Shown piece after piece: positions 39,616 to 54,600 of a stretch of DNA of 64,000 nucleotides. The stretch comes from Rhabditoides inermis (lineage: Eukaryota; Nematoda; Chromadorea; Rhabditida; Rhabditidae): assembly GCA_963966185.1 (NCBI GenBank), contig CAWZYM010000129.1:124001-188000 (forward strand). Direction: 5' to 3'. Both the position numbers and the translations under genes were made by a program. Numbering within the stretch: the first letter of the stretch is position 1; each line of letters begins with the position of its first letter. Below the pieces are notes generated by a model that did no database searches, was not told the origin of the DNA, and saw nothing but the letters and a program-made list of their open reading frames with translations.

Positions 39616-42600
39616 GTAGTATGCAGTTTGACTCAACTTCCCAAACGCGACGGTCGAGAGAAGATGGCCGGGCATATTTGTTGGAACGACTATGGTAGAG
39701 AAAAAGACGGTTAGAGCAGTTCATTTTCCTGTTCTCGAAAATTGCCCATAGCTCATTGGTCGGGCACTTCTCGAGAAAACACATTGTAGTATGCAGTTTG
39801 ACTCGATCTCCCAAACGCGACGGTCGAGAGAAGATGGCCGGGCATATTTGTTAGAACGACTATGGTAAAGAAAAAAACAGTTAGAGCAGTTCATTTTCAT
39901 GTTCTCCAAAAATGCCCTTAGCTCATTGATCAGGCACTTCTCGAGAAAACACAATGTAGTATGCAGTTTGACTCGATCTCCCAAACGCGACGGTCGAGAG
40001 AAGATGGCCGGGCATATTTGTTAGAACGACTATGGTAAAGAAAAAGACAGTTAGAGCAGTTCATTTTCATGTTCTCCAAAAATGCCCTTAGCTCATTGGT
40101 CGGTCACTTCTCGAGAAAACACATTGTAGTATGCAGTTTGACTCGATCTCCCAAACGCGACGGTCGAGAGAAGATGGCCGGGCATATTTGTTAGAACGAC
40201 TATGGTAAAGAAAAAGACAGTTGGAGCAGTTCATTTTCATGTTCTCCAAAAATGCCTTTAGCTCATTGGTCAGGCACTTCTCGAGAAAACACATTGTAGT
40301 ATGCAGTTTGACTCGATCTCCCAAACGCGACGGTCGAGAGAAAATGGCCGGGCCTTTTTGTTAGAACGACTGTGGTAAAGAAAAAGACGGTTAGAGCAGT
40401 TTATTTTTTTATGTTTTCTAAAAATTCTCATAGCTCATTGGTCGGGCACTTCTCGAGAAAACACATTGTAGTATGCAGTTTGACTCAACTTCCCAAACGC
40501 GACGGTCGAGAGAAGATGGCCGGGCATATTTGTTGGAACGACTATGGTAAAGAAAAAGACGGTTAGAGCAGTTCAATTTTATGTTCTCTAAAAGTGCCCA
40601 CAGCTCATTGGTCGGGCACTTCTCGAGAAAACACATTGTAGTATGCAGTTTGACTCGACCTCCCAAACGCGACGGTCGAGAGAAGATGGCCGGGCATATT
40701 TGTTAGAACGACTATGGTAAAGAAAAAGACAGTTAGAGCAGTTCATTTTCATGTTCTCCAAAAATGCCCATAGCTCATTGGTCGGGCACTTCTCGAGAAA
40801 ACACATTGAGGTATGCAGTTTGACTCGATCTCCCAAACGCGACGGTCGAGAGAAGATGGCCGGGCATATTTGTTAGAACGACTATGGTAAAGAAAAAGAC
40901 AGTTAGAGCAGTTCATTTTCATGTTCTCCAAAAATGCCCTTAGCTCATTGGTCGGGCACTTCTCGAGAAAACAAACTGTAGTATGCAGTTTGACTCGACC
41001 TCCCAAACGCGACGGTCGAGAGAAGATGACCGGGCATATTTTTTTTTGTAAAAACGACTATGGCAAAAAAGATGGTTATAGCAGTTCAATTTCTTGATCT
41101 CTAAAAATGCCCATAGCTCATTGGTCGGTCACTTCTCGAGAAAACACATTGAGGTATGCAGTTTGACTCGATCTCCCAAACGCGACGGTCGAGAGAAGAT
41201 GGCCGGGCCTTTTTGTTAGAACGACTGTGGTAAAGAAAAAGACGGTTAGAGAAGTATATTTTTTATGTTTTCTAAAAATTCTCATAGCTCATTGGTCGGG
41301 CACTTCTCGAGAAAACACATTGTAGTATGCAGTTTGACTCGACCTCCCAAACGCGACGGTCGAGAGAAGATGGCCGGGCATAATTGTTAGAACGACTGTG
41401 GTAAAGAGAAAGACGGTTAGAGCAGTTCATTTTTCTGTTCTTTGAAAATGCCCATAGCTCATTGGTCAGGCACTTCTCGAGAAAACACATTGTAGTATGC
41501 AGTTTGACTCGATCTCCCAAACGCGACGGTCGAGAGAAGATGGCCGGGCATATTTGTTGGAACGACTATGGTAAAGAAAAAGATGGTTAGAGCAGTTCAT
41601 TTTCCTGTTCTCTAAAATTGCCCATAGCTCATTGGTCGGGCACTTCTCGAGAAAAAAAAAACACATTGTAGTATGCAGTTTGACTCGATCTCCCAAACGC
41701 GACGGTCGAGAGAAGATGGCCGGGCATAATTGTTAGAACGACTATGGTAAAGAAAAACACGGTTAGAGCAGTTCAATTTTCTGTTCTCTAAAAATGCCCA
41801 TAGCTCAATGGTCGGGCACTTCTCGAGAAAACACATTGTAGTATGCAGTTTGACTCGATCTCCCAAACGCGACGGTCGAGAGAAGATGGCCGGGCATATT
41901 TGTTAGAACGACTATGGTAAAAAAGACGGTCAGAGCAGTTCAATTTTTTGTTCTCTAAAAGTGCCTATAGGTCATTGGTCGGGCACTTCTCGAGAAAACA
42001 AACTGTAGTATGCAGTTTGACTAGACCTCCCAAACGCGACGGTCGAGAGAAGATGGCCGGGCATATTTTTTGTAAAAACGACTATGGCAAAAAAGATGGT
42101 TAAAACAGTTCAATTTCTTGTTCTCTAAAAATGCCCATAGCTCATTGGTCGGTCACTTCTCGAGAAAACACATTGTAGTATGCAGTTTGACTCGATCTCC
42201 CAAACGCGACGGTCGAAAGAAGATGGCCGGGCATATTTTTTGTAAAAACGACTATGGCAAAAAAGATGGTTATAACAGTTCAATTTCTTGTTCTCTAAAA
42301 ATGCCCTTAGCTCATTGGTCAGGCACTTCTCGAGAAAACACATTGTAGTATGCAGTTTGACTCGACCTCCCAAACGCGACGGTCGAGAGAAGATGGCCGG
42401 GCATATTTGTTAGAACGACTATGGTAAAGAAAAATACAGTTAGAGCAGTTCATTTTCATGTTCTCCAAAAATGCCCTTAGCTCATTGGTCAGGCACTTCT
42501 CGAGAAAACACATTGTAGTATGCAGTTTGACTCGATCTCCCAAACGCGACGGTCGAGAGAAGATGGCCGGGCCTTTTTGTTAGAACGACTGTGGTAAAGA

Positions 42601-45600
42601 AAAAGACGGTTAGAGCAGTTTATTTTTATGTTTTCTAAAAATTCTCATAGCTCATTGGTCGGGCACTTCTCGAGAAAACACATTGTAGTATGCAGTTTGA
42701 CTCAACTTCCCAAACGCGACGGTCGAGAGAAGATGGCCGGGCATATTTGTTGGAACGACTATGGTAAAGAAAAAGACGGTTAGAGCAGTTCATTTTCCTG
42801 TTCTCGAAAATTGCCCATAGCTCATTGGTCGGGCACTTCTCGAGAAAACACATTGTAGTATGCAGTTTGACTCAACCTCCCAAATGCGACGGTCGAGAGA
42901 AGATGGCCGGGCATATTTTTTGTTAAAACGACTATGGCAAAAAAAGATGGTTAGAACAGTTCAATTTCTTGTTCTCTAAAAATGCCCATAGCTCATTGGT
43001 CGGTCACTTCTCGAGAAAACACATTGTAGTATGCAGTTTGACTCGACCTCCCAAACGCGACGGTCGAGAGAAGATGGCCGGGCATATTTGTTAGAACGAC
43101 TATGGTAAAGAAAAAGACAGTTAGAGCAGTTCATTTTCATGTTCTCCAAAAATGCCCTTAGCTCATTGGTCAGGCACTTCTCGAGAAAACACATTGTAGT
43201 ATGCTGTTTGACTCGATCTCCCAAACGCGACGGTCGAGAGAAGATGGCCGGGCCTTTTTGTTAGAACGACTGTGGTAAAGAAAAAGACGGTTAGAGAAGT
43301 TTATTTTTATGTTTTCTAAAAATTCTCATAGCTCATTGGTCGGGCACTTCTCGAGAAAACACATTGTAGTATGCAGTTTGACTCGACCTCCCAAACGCGA
43401 CGGTCGAGAGAAGATGGCCGGGCATAATTGTTAGAACGACTGTGGTAAAGAGAAAGACGGTTAGAGCAGTTCATTTTTCTGTTCTTTGAAAATGCCCATA
43501 GCTCATTGGTCAGGCACTTCTCGAGAAAACACATTGTAGTATGCAGTTTGACTCGATCTCCCAAACGCGACGGTCGAGAGAAGATGGCCGGGCATATTTG
43601 TTGGAACGACTATGGTAAAGAAAAAGACGGTTAGAGCAGTTCATTTTCCTGTTCTCTAAAATTGCCCATAGCTCATTGGTCGGGCACTTCTCGAGAAAAA
43701 AAAACACATTGTAGTATGCAGTTTGACTCGATCTCCCAAACGCGACGGTCGAGAGAAGATGGCCGGGCATAATTGTTAGAACGACTATGGTAAAGAAAAA
43801 CACGGTTAGAGCAGTTCAATTTTCTGTTCTCTAAAAATGCCCATAGCTCAATGGTCGGGCACTTCTCGAGAAAACACATTGTAGTATGCAGTTTGACTCG
43901 ATCTCCCAAACGCGACGGTCGAGAGAAGATGGCCGGGCATATTTGTTAGAACGACTATGGTAAAGAAAAAGACAGTTAGAGCAGTTCATTTTCATGTTCT
44001 CCAAAAACGCCCTTAGCTCATTGGTCGGGCACTTCTCGAGAAAACACATTGTAGTATGCAGTTTGACTCGATCTCCCAAACGCGACGGTCGAGAGAAGAT
44101 GGCCGGGCCTTTTTGTTAGAACGACTGTGGTAAAGAAAAAGACGGTTAGAGCAGTTTATTTTTTATGTTTTCTAAAAATGCCCATAGCTAATTGGTCGGG
44201 CACTTCTCGAGAAAACACATTGTAGTATGCAGTTTGACTCGATCTCCCAAACGCGACGGTCGAGAGAAGATGGCCGGGCCTTTTTGTTAGAACGACTGTG
44301 GTAAAGAAAAAGACGGTTAGAGCAGTTTATTTTTATGTTTTCTAAAAATTCTCATAGCTCATTGGTCGGGCACTTCTCGAGAAAACACATTGTAGTATGC
44401 AGTTTGACTCGACCTCCCAAACGCGACGGTCGAGAGAAGATGGCCGGGCATATTTGTTGGAACGACTATGGTAAAGAAAAAGACGGTTAGAACAGTTCAT
44501 TTTCCTGTTCTCTAAATTTGCCCATAGCTCATTGGTCAGGCACTTCTCGAGAAAACACATTGTAGTATGCAGTTTGACTCGATCTCCCAAACGCGACGGT
44601 CGAGAGAAGATGGCCGGGCATATTTGTTGGAACGACTATGGTAAAGAAAAAGACGGTTAGAGCAGTTTATTTTTATGTTTTCTAAAAATGCCCATAGCTC
44701 ATTGGTCGGTCACTTCTCGAGAAAACACATTGTAGTATGCAGTTTGACTCGATCTCCCAAACGCGACGGTCGAGAGAAGATGGCCGGGCATATTTGTTAG
44801 AACGACTATGGTAAAGAAAAAGACAGTCAAAGCAGTTCATTTTCATGTTCTCCAAAAATGCCCTTAGCTCATTGGTCGGGCACTTCTCGAGAAAACACAT
44901 TGTAGTATGCAGTTTGACTCGATCTCCCAAACGCGACGGTCGAGAGAAGATGGCCGGGCCTTTTTGTTAGAACGACTGTGGTAAAGAAAAAGACGGTTAG
45001 AGCAGTTTATTTTTATGTTTTCTAAAAATGCCCATAGCTAATTGGTCGGGCACTTCTCGAGAAAACACATTGTAGTATGCAGTTTGACTCGATCTCCCAA
45101 ACGCGACGGTCGAGAGAAGATGGCCGGACATATTTGTTGGAACGACTATGGTAAAGAAAAAGACGGTTAGAACAGTTCATTTTCCTGTTCTCTAAATTTG
45201 CCCATAGCTCATTGGTCAGGCACTTCTCGAGAAAACACATTGTAGTATGCAGTTTGACTCAACTTCCCAAACGCGACGGTCGAGAGAAGATGGCCGGGCA
45301 TATTTGTTGGAACGACTATGGTAAAGAAAAAGACGGTTAGAGCAGTTCATTTTCCTGTTCTCGAAAATTGCCCATAGCTCATTGGTCGGGCACTTCTCGA
45401 GAAAACACATTGTAGTATGCAGTTTGACTCAACCTCCCAAATGCGACGGTCGAGAGAAGATGGCCGGGCATATTTTTTGTTAAAACGACTATGGCAAAAA
45501 AGATGGTTAGAACAGTTCAATTTCTTGTTCTCTAAAAATGCCCATAGCTCATTGGTCGGTCACTTCTCGAGAAAACACATTGTAGTATGCAGTTTGACTC

Positions 45601-48600
45601 GACCTCCCAAACGCGACGGTCGAGAGAAGATGGCCGGGCATATTTGTTAGAACGACTATGGTAAAGACAAAGACAGTTAGAGCAGTTCATTTTCATGTTC
45701 TCCAAAAATGCCCTTAGCTCATTGGTCAGGCACTTCTCGAGAAAACACATTGTAGTATGCTGTTTGACTCGATCTCCCAAACGCGACGGTCGAGAGAAGA
45801 TGGCCGGGCCTTTTTGTTAGAACGACTGTGGTAAAGAAAAAGACGGTTAGAGAAGTTTATTTTTATGTTTTCTAAAAATTCTCATAGCTCATTGGTCGGG
45901 CACTTCTCGAGAAAACACATTGTAGTATGCAGTTTGACTCGACCTCCCAAACGCGACGGTCGAGAGAAGATGGCCGGGCATAATTGTTAGAACGACTGTG
46001 GTAAAGAGAAAGACGGTTAGAGCAGTTCATTTTTCTGTTCTTTGAAAATGCCCATAGCTCATTGGTCAGGCACTTCTCGAGAAAACACATTGTAGTATGC
46101 AGTTTGACTCGATCTCCCAAACGCGACGGTCGAGAGAAGATGGCCGGGCATATTTGTTGGAACGACTATGGTAAAGAAAAAGACGGTTAGAGCAGTTCAT
46201 TTTCCTGTTCTCTAAAATTGCCCATAGCTCATTGGTCGGGCACTTCTCGAGAAAAAAAACACATTGTAGTATGCAGTTTGACTCGATCTCCCAAACGCGA
46301 CGGTCGAGAGAAGATGGCCGGGCATAATTGTTAGAACGACTATGGTAAAGAAAAACACGGTTAGAGCAGTTCAATTTTCTGTTCTCTAAAAATGCCCATA
46401 GCTCAATGGTCGGGCACTTCTCGAGAAAACACATTGTAGTATGCAGTTTGACTCGATCTCCCAAACGCGACGGTCGAGAGAAGATGGCCGGGCATATTTG
46501 TTAGAACGACTATGGTAAAGAAAAAGACAGTTAGAGCAGTTCATTTTCATGTTCTCCAAAAATGCCTTTAGCTCATTGGTCAGGCACTTCTCGAGAAAAC
46601 ACATTGTAGTATGCAGTTTGACTCGATCTCCCAAACGCGACGGTCGAGAGAAAATGGCCGGGCCTTTTTGTTAGAACGACTGTGGTAAAGAAAAAGACGG
46701 TTAGAGCAGTTTATTTTTTATGTTTTCTAAAAATTCTCATAGCTCATTGGTCGGGCACTTCTCGAGAAAACACATTGTAGTATGCAGTTTGACTCAACTT
46801 CCCAAACGCGACGGTCGAGAGAAGATGGCCGGGCATATTTGTTGGAACGACTATGGTAAAGAAAAAGACGGTTAGAGCAGTTCAATTTTATGTTCTCTAA
46901 AAGTGCCCATAGCTCATTGGTCGGGCACTTCTCGAGAAAACACATTGTAGTATGCAGTTTGACTCGACCTCCCACCCAAACGCGACGGTCGAGAGAAGAT
47001 GGCCGGGCATATTTGTTAGAACGACTATGGTAAAGAAAAAGACAGTTAGAGCAGTTCATTTTCATGTTCTCCAAAAATGCCCATAGCTCATTGGTCGGGC
47101 ACTTCTCGAGAAAACACATTGAGGTATGCAGTTTGACTCGATCTCCCAAACGCGTCGGTCGAGAGAAGATGGCCGGGCATATTTGTTAGAACGACTATGG
47201 TAAAGAAAAAGACAGTTAGAGCAGTTCATTTTCATGTTCTCCAAAAATGCCCTTAGCTCATTGGTCGGGCACTTCTCGAGAAAACACATTGTAGTATGCA
47301 GTTTGACTCGATCTCCCAAACGCGACGGTCGAGAGAAGATGGCCGGGCATATTTTTTGTTAAAACGACTATGGCAAAAAAGATGGTTAGAACAGTTCAAT
47401 TTCTTGTTTTCTAAAAATGACCATAGCTCATTGGTCGGTCACTTCTCGAGAAAACACATTGTAGTATGCAGTATGACTCAACCTCCCAAACGCGACGGTC
47501 GAGAGAAGATGGCCGGGCATATTTTTTGTAAAAACGACTATGGCAAAAAAGATGATTATAACAGTTCATTTTCATGTTCTCCAAAAATGCCCATAGCTCA
47601 TTGGTCGGTCACTTCTCGAGAAAACACATTGTAGTATGCAGTATGACTCAACCTCCCAAACGCGACGGTCGAGAGAAGATGGCCGGGCATATTTTTTGTT
47701 AAAACGACTATGGCAAAAAAGACGGTTAGAGCAGTTTATTTTCATGTTTTCTAAAAATGCCCATAGCTCATTGGTCGGTCACTTCTCGAGAAAACACATT
47801 GTAGTATGCAGTTTGACTCGATCTCCCAAACGCGACGGTCGAGAGAAGATGGCCGGGCATATTTGTTAGAACGACTATGGTAAAGAAAAAGACAGTTAGA
47901 GCAGTTCATTTTCATGTTCTCCAAAAATGCCCTTAGCTCATTGGTCGGGCACTTCTCGAGAAAACACATTGTAGTATGCAGTTTGACTCGATCTCCCAAA
48001 CGCGACGGTCGAGAGAAGATGGCCGGGCCTTTTTTTAGAACGACTGTGGTAAAGAAAAAGACGGTTAGAGCAGTTTATTTTTTATGTTTTCTAAAAATGC
48101 CCATAGCTAATTGGTCGGGCACTTCTCGAGAAAACACATTGTAGTATGCAGTTTGACTCGATCTCCCAAACGCGACGGTCGAGAGAAGATGGCCGGGCCT
48201 TTTTGTTAGAACGACTGTGGTAAAGAAAAAGACGGTTAGAGCAGTTTATTTTTATGTTTTCTAAAAATTCTCATAGCTCATTGGTCGGGCACTTCTCGAG
48301 AAAACACATTGTAGTATGCAGTTTGACTCGACCTCCCAAACGCGACGGTCGAGAGAAGATGGCCGGGCATATTTGTTGGAACGACTATGGTAAAGAAAAA
48401 GACGGTTAGAACAGTTCATTTTCCTGTTCTCTAAATTTGCCCATAGCTCATTGGTCAGGCACTTCTCGAGAAAACACATTGTAGTATGCAGTTTGACTCG
48501 ATCTCCCAAACGCGACGGTCGAGAGAAGATGGCCGGACATATTTGTTGGAACGACTATGGTAAAGAAAAAGACGGTTAGAACAGTTCATTTTCCTGTTCT

Positions 48601-51600
48601 CTAAATTTGCCCATAGCTCATTGGTCAGGCACTTCTCGAGAAAACACATTGTAGTATGCAGTTTGACTCGATCTCCCAAACGCGACGGTCGAGAGAAGAT
48701 GGCCGGGCATATTTGTTGGAACGACTATGGTAAAGAAAAAGACGGTTAGAGCAGTTCAATTTCATGTTCTCCAAAAATGCCCTTAGCTCATTGGTCAGGC
48801 ACTTCTCGAGAAAACACATTGTAGTATGCAGTTTGACTCGATCTCCCAAACGCGACGGTCAAGAGAAGATGGCCGGGCATATTTGTTAGAACGACTATGG
48901 TAAAGAAAAAGACAGTTAGAGCAGTTCATTTTCATGTTCTCCAAAAAATGCCCTTAGCTCATTGGTCAGGCACTTCTCGAGAAAACACATTGTAGTATGC
49001 AGTTTGACTCAACTTCCCAAACGCGACGGTCGAGAGAAGATGGCCGGGCATATTTGTTGGAACGACTATGGTAAAGAAAAAGACGGTTAGAGCAGTTCAT
49101 TTTCCTGTTCTCAAAAATAGCCCATAGCTCATTGGTCGGGCACTTCTCGAGAAAACACATTGTAGTATGCAGTTTGACTCGATCTCCCAAACGCGACGGT
49201 CGAGAGAAGATGGCCGGGCATATTTGTTGGAACGACTATGGTAAAGAAAAAGACGGTTAGAGCAGTTCAATTTCATGTTCTCCAAAAATGCCCATAGCTC
49301 ATTGGTCGGGCACTTCTCGAGAAAACACATTGTAGTATGCAGTTTGACTCGATCTCCCAAACGCGACGGTCGAGAGAAGATGGCCGGGCATATTTGTTAG
49401 AACGACTATGGTAAAGAAAAAGACAGTTAGAGCAGTTCATTTTCATGTTCTCCAAAAATGTCCTTAGCTCATTGGTCGGTCACTTCTCGAGAAAACACAT
49501 TGTAGTATGCAGTTTGACTCGATCTCCCAAACGCGACGGTCGAGAGAAGATGGCCGGGCATATTTTTTGTTAAAACGACTATGGCAAAAAAGATGGTTAG
49601 AACAGTTCAATTTCTTGTTTTCTAAAAATGACCATAGCTCATTGGTCGGTCACTTCTCGAGAAAACACATTGTAGTATGCAGTATGACTCAACCTCCCAA
49701 ACGCGACGGTCGAGAGAAGATGGCCGGACATATTTTTTGTTAAAACGACTATGGCAAAAAAGACGGTTAGAGCAGTTTATTTTCATGTTTTCTAAAAATG
49801 CCCATAGCTCATTGGTCGGTCACTTCTCGAGAAAACACATTGTAGTATGCAGTTTGACTCGATCTCCCAAACGCGACGGTCGAGAGAAGATGGCCGGGCA
49901 TATTTGTTAGAACGACTATGGTAAAGAAAAAGACAGTTAGAGCAGTTCATTTTCATGTTCTCCAAAAATGCCCTTAGCTCATTGGTCGGGCACTTCTCGA
50001 GAAAACACATTGTAGTATGCAGTTTGACTCGATCTCCCAAACGCGACGGTCGAGAGAAGATGGCCGGGCCTTTTTGTTAGAACGACTGTGGTAAAGAAAA
50101 AGACGGTTAGAGCAGTTTATTTTTTATGTTTTCTAAAAATGCCCATAGCTAATTGGTCGGGCACTTCTCGAGAAAACACATTGTAGTATGCAGTTTGACT
50201 CGATCTCCCAAACGCGACGGTCGAGAGAAGATGGCCGGGCCTTTTTGTTAGAACGACTGTGGTAAAGAAAAAGACGGTTAGAGCAGTTTATTTTTATGTT
50301 TTCTAAAAATTCTCATAGCTCATTGGTCGGGCACTTCTCGAGAAAACACATTGTAGTATGCAGTTTGACTCGACCTCCCAAACGCGACGGTCGAGAGAAG
50401 ATGGCCGGGCATATTTGTTGGAACGACTATGGTAAAGAAAAAGACGGTTAGAACAGTTCATTTTCCTGTTCTCTAAATTTGCCCATAGCTCATTGGTCAG
50501 GCACTTCTCGAGAAAACACATTGTAGTATGCAGTTTGACTCGATCTCCCAAACGCGACGGTCGAGAGAAGATGGCCGGGCATATTTGTTGGAACGACTAT
50601 GGTAAAGAAAAAGACGGTTAGAGCAGTTTATTTTTATGTTTTCTAAAAATGCCCATAGCTCATTGGTCGGTCACTTCTCGAGAAAACACATTGTAGTATG
50701 CAGTTTGACTCGATCTCCCAAACGCGACGGTCGAGAGAAGATGGCCGGGCATATTTGTTAGAACGACTATGGTAAAGAAAAAGACAGTCAAAGCAGTTCA
50801 TTTTCATGTTCTCCAAAAATGCCCTTAGCTCATTGGTCGGGCACTTCTCGAGAAAACACATTGTAGTATGCAGTTTGACTCGATCTCCCAAACGCGACGG
50901 TCGAGAGAAGATGGCCGGGCCTTTTTGTTAGAACGACTGTGGTAAAGAAAAAGACGGTTAGAGCAGTTTATTTTTATGTTTTCTAAAAATGCCCATAGCT
51001 AATTGGTCGGGCACTTCTCGAGAAAACACATTGTAGTATGCAGTTTGACTCGATCTCCCAAACGCGACGGTCGAGAGAAGATGGCCGGACATATTTGTTG
51101 GAACGACTATGGTAAAGAAAAAAGACGGTTAGAACAGTTCATTTTCCTGTTCTCTAAATTTGCCCATAGCTCATTGGTCAGGCACTTCTCGAGAAAACAC
51201 ATTGTAGTATGCAGTTTGACTCGATCTCCCAAACGCGACGGTCGAGAGAAGATGGCCGGGCATATTTGTTGGAACGACTATGGTAAAGAAAAAGACGGTT
51301 AGAGCAGTTCAATTTCATGTTCTCCAAAAATGCCCTTAGCTCATTGGTCAGGCACTTCTCGAGAAAACACATTGTAGTATGCAGTTTGACTCGATCTCCC
51401 AAACGCGACGGTCAAGAGAAGATGGCCGGGCATATTTGTTAGAACGACTATGGTAAAGAAAAAGACAGTTAGAGCAGTTCATTTTCATGTTCTCCAAAAA
51501 ATGCCCTTAGCTCATTGGTCAGGCACTTCTCGAGAAAACACATTGTAGTATGCAGTTTGACTCAACTTCCCAAACGCGACGGTCGAGAGAAGATGGCCGG

Positions 51601-54600
51601 GCATATTTGTTGGAACGACTATGGTAAAGAAAAAGACGGTTAGAGCAGTTCATTTTCCTGTTCTCAAAAATATCCCATAGCTCATTGGTCGGGCACTTCT
51701 CGAGAAAACACATTGTAGTATGCAGTTTGACTCGATCTCCCAAACGCGACGGTCGAGAGAAGATGGCCGGGCATATTTGTTGGAACGACTATGGTAAAGA
51801 AAAAGACGGTTAGAGCAGTTCAATTTCATGTTCTCCAAAAATGCCCATAGCTCATTGGTCGGGCACTTCTCGAGAAAACACATTGTAGTATGCAGTTTGA
51901 CTCGATCTCCCAAACGCGACGGTCGAGAGAAGATGGCCGGGCATATTTGTTAGAACGACTATGGTAAAGAAAAAGACAGTTAGAGCAGTTCATTTTCATG
52001 TTCTCCAAAAATGTCCTTAGCTCATTGGTCGGTCACTTCTCGAGAAAACACATTGTAGTATGCAGTTTGACTCGATCTCCCAAACGCGACGGTCGAGAGA
52101 AGATGGCCGGGCATATTTTTTGTTAAAACGACTATGGCAAAAAAGATGGTTAGAACAGTTCAATTTCTTGTTTTCTAAAAATGACCATAGCTCATTGGTC
52201 GGTCACTTCTCGAGAAAACACATTGTAGTATGCAGTATGACTCAACCTCCCAAACGCGACGGTCGAGAGAAGATGGCCGGGCATATTTTTTGTAAAAACG
52301 ACTATGGCAAAAAAGATGATTATAAAAGTTCATTTTCATGTTCTCCAAAAATGTCCATAGCTCATTGGTCGGTCACTTCTCGAGAAAACACATTGTAGTA
52401 TGCAGTATGACTCAACCTCCCAAACGCGACGGTCGAGAGAAGATGGCCGGACATATTTTTTTGTTAAAACGACTATGGCAAAAAAGACGGTTAGAGCAGT
52501 TTATTTTCATGTTTTCTAAAAATGCCCATAGCTCATTGGTCGGTCACTTCTCGAGAAAACACATTGTAGTATGCAGTTTGACTCGATCTCCCAAACGCGA
52601 CGGTCGAGAGAAGATGGCCGGGCATATTTGTTAGAACGACTATGGTAAAGAAAAAGACAGTTAGAGCAGTTCATTTTCATGTTCTCCAAAAATGCCCTTA
52701 GCTCATTGGTCGGGCACTTCTCGAGAAAACACATTGTAGTATGCAGTTTGACTCGATCTCCCAAACGCGACGGTCGAGAGAAGATGGCCGGGCCTTTTTG
52801 TTAGAACGACTGTGGTAAAGAAAAAGACGGTTAGAGCAGTTTATTTTTTATGTTTTCTAAAAATGCCCATAGCTAATTGGTCGGGCACTTCTCGAGAAAA
52901 CACATTGTAGTATGCAGTTTGACTCGATCTCCCAAACGCGACGGTCGAGAGAAGATGGCCGGGCCTTTTTGTTAGAACGACTGTGGTAAAGAAAAAGACG
53001 GTTAGAGCAGTTTATTTTTATGTTTTCTAAAAATTCTCATAGCTCATTGGTCGGGCACTTCTCGAGAAAACACATTGTAGTATGCAGTTTGACTCGACCT
53101 CCCAAACGCGACGGTCGAGAGAAGATGGCCGGGCATATTTGTTGGAACGACTATGGTAAAGAAAAAGACGGTTAGAACAGTTCATTTTCCTGTTCTCTAA
53201 ATTTGCCCATAGCTCATTGGTCAGGCACTTCTCGAGAAAACACATTGTAGTATGCAGTTTGACTCGATCTCCCAAACGCGACGGTCGAGAGAAGATGGCC
53301 GGGCATATTTGTTGGAACGACTATGGTAAAGAAAAAGACGGTTAGAGCAGTTTATTTTTATGTTTTCTAAAAATGCCCATAGCTCATTGGTCGGTCACTT
53401 CTCGAGAAAACACATTGTAGTATGCAGTTTGACTCGATCTCCCAAACGCGACGGTCGAGAGAAGATGGCCGGGCATATTTGTTAGAACGACTATGGTAAA
53501 GAAAAAGACAGTCAAAGCAGTTCATTTTCATGTTCTCCAAAAATGCCCTTAGCTCATTGGTCGGGCACTTCTCGAGAAAACACATTGTAGTATGCAGTTT
53601 GACTCGATCTCCCAAACGCGACGGTCGAGAGAAGATGGCCGGGCCTTTTTGTTAGAACGACTGTGGTAAAGAAAAAGACGGTTAGAGCAGTTTATTTTTA
53701 TGTTTTCTAAAAATGCCCATAGCTAATTGGTCGGGCACTTCTCGAGAAAACACATTGTAGTATGCAGTTTGACTCGATCTCCCAAACGCGACGGTCGAGA
53801 GAAGATGGCCGGACATATTTGTTGGAACGACTATGGTAAAGAAAAAAGACGGTTAGAACAGTTCATTTTCCTGTTCTCTAAATTTGCCCATAGCTCATTG
53901 GTCAGGCACTTCTCGAGAAAACACATTGTAGTATGCAGTTTGACTCGATCTCCCAAACGCGACGGTCGAGAGAAGATGGCCGGGCATATTTGTTGGAACG
54001 ACTATGGTAAAGAAAAAGACGGTTAGAGCAGTTCAATTTCATGTTCTCCAAAAATGCCCTTAGCTCATTGGTCAGGCACTTCTCGAGAAAACACATTGTA
54101 GTATGCAGTTTGACTCGATCTCCCAAACGCGACGGTCAAGAGAAGATGGCCGGGCATATTTGTTAGAACGACTATGGTAAAGAAAAAGACAGTTAGAGCA
54201 GTTCATTTTCATGTTCTCCAAAAATGCCCTTAGCTCATTGGTCGGGCACTTCTCGAGAAAACACATTGTAGTATGCAGTTTGACTCGATCTCCCAAACGC
54301 GACGGTCGAGAGAAGATGGCCGGGCCTTTTTGTTAGAACGACTGTGGTAAAGAAAAAGACGGTTAGAGCAGTTTATTTTTTATGTTTTCTAAAAATGCCC
54401 ATAGCTAATTGGTCGGGCACTTCTCGAGAAAACACATTGTAGTATGCAGTTTGACTCGATCTCCCAAACGCGACGGTCGAGAGAAGATGGCCGGGCCTTT
54501 TTGTTAGAACGACTGTGGTAAAGAAAAAGACGGTTAGAGCAGTTTATTTTTATGTTTTCTAAAAATTCTCATAGCTCATTGGTCGGGCACTTCTCGAGAA

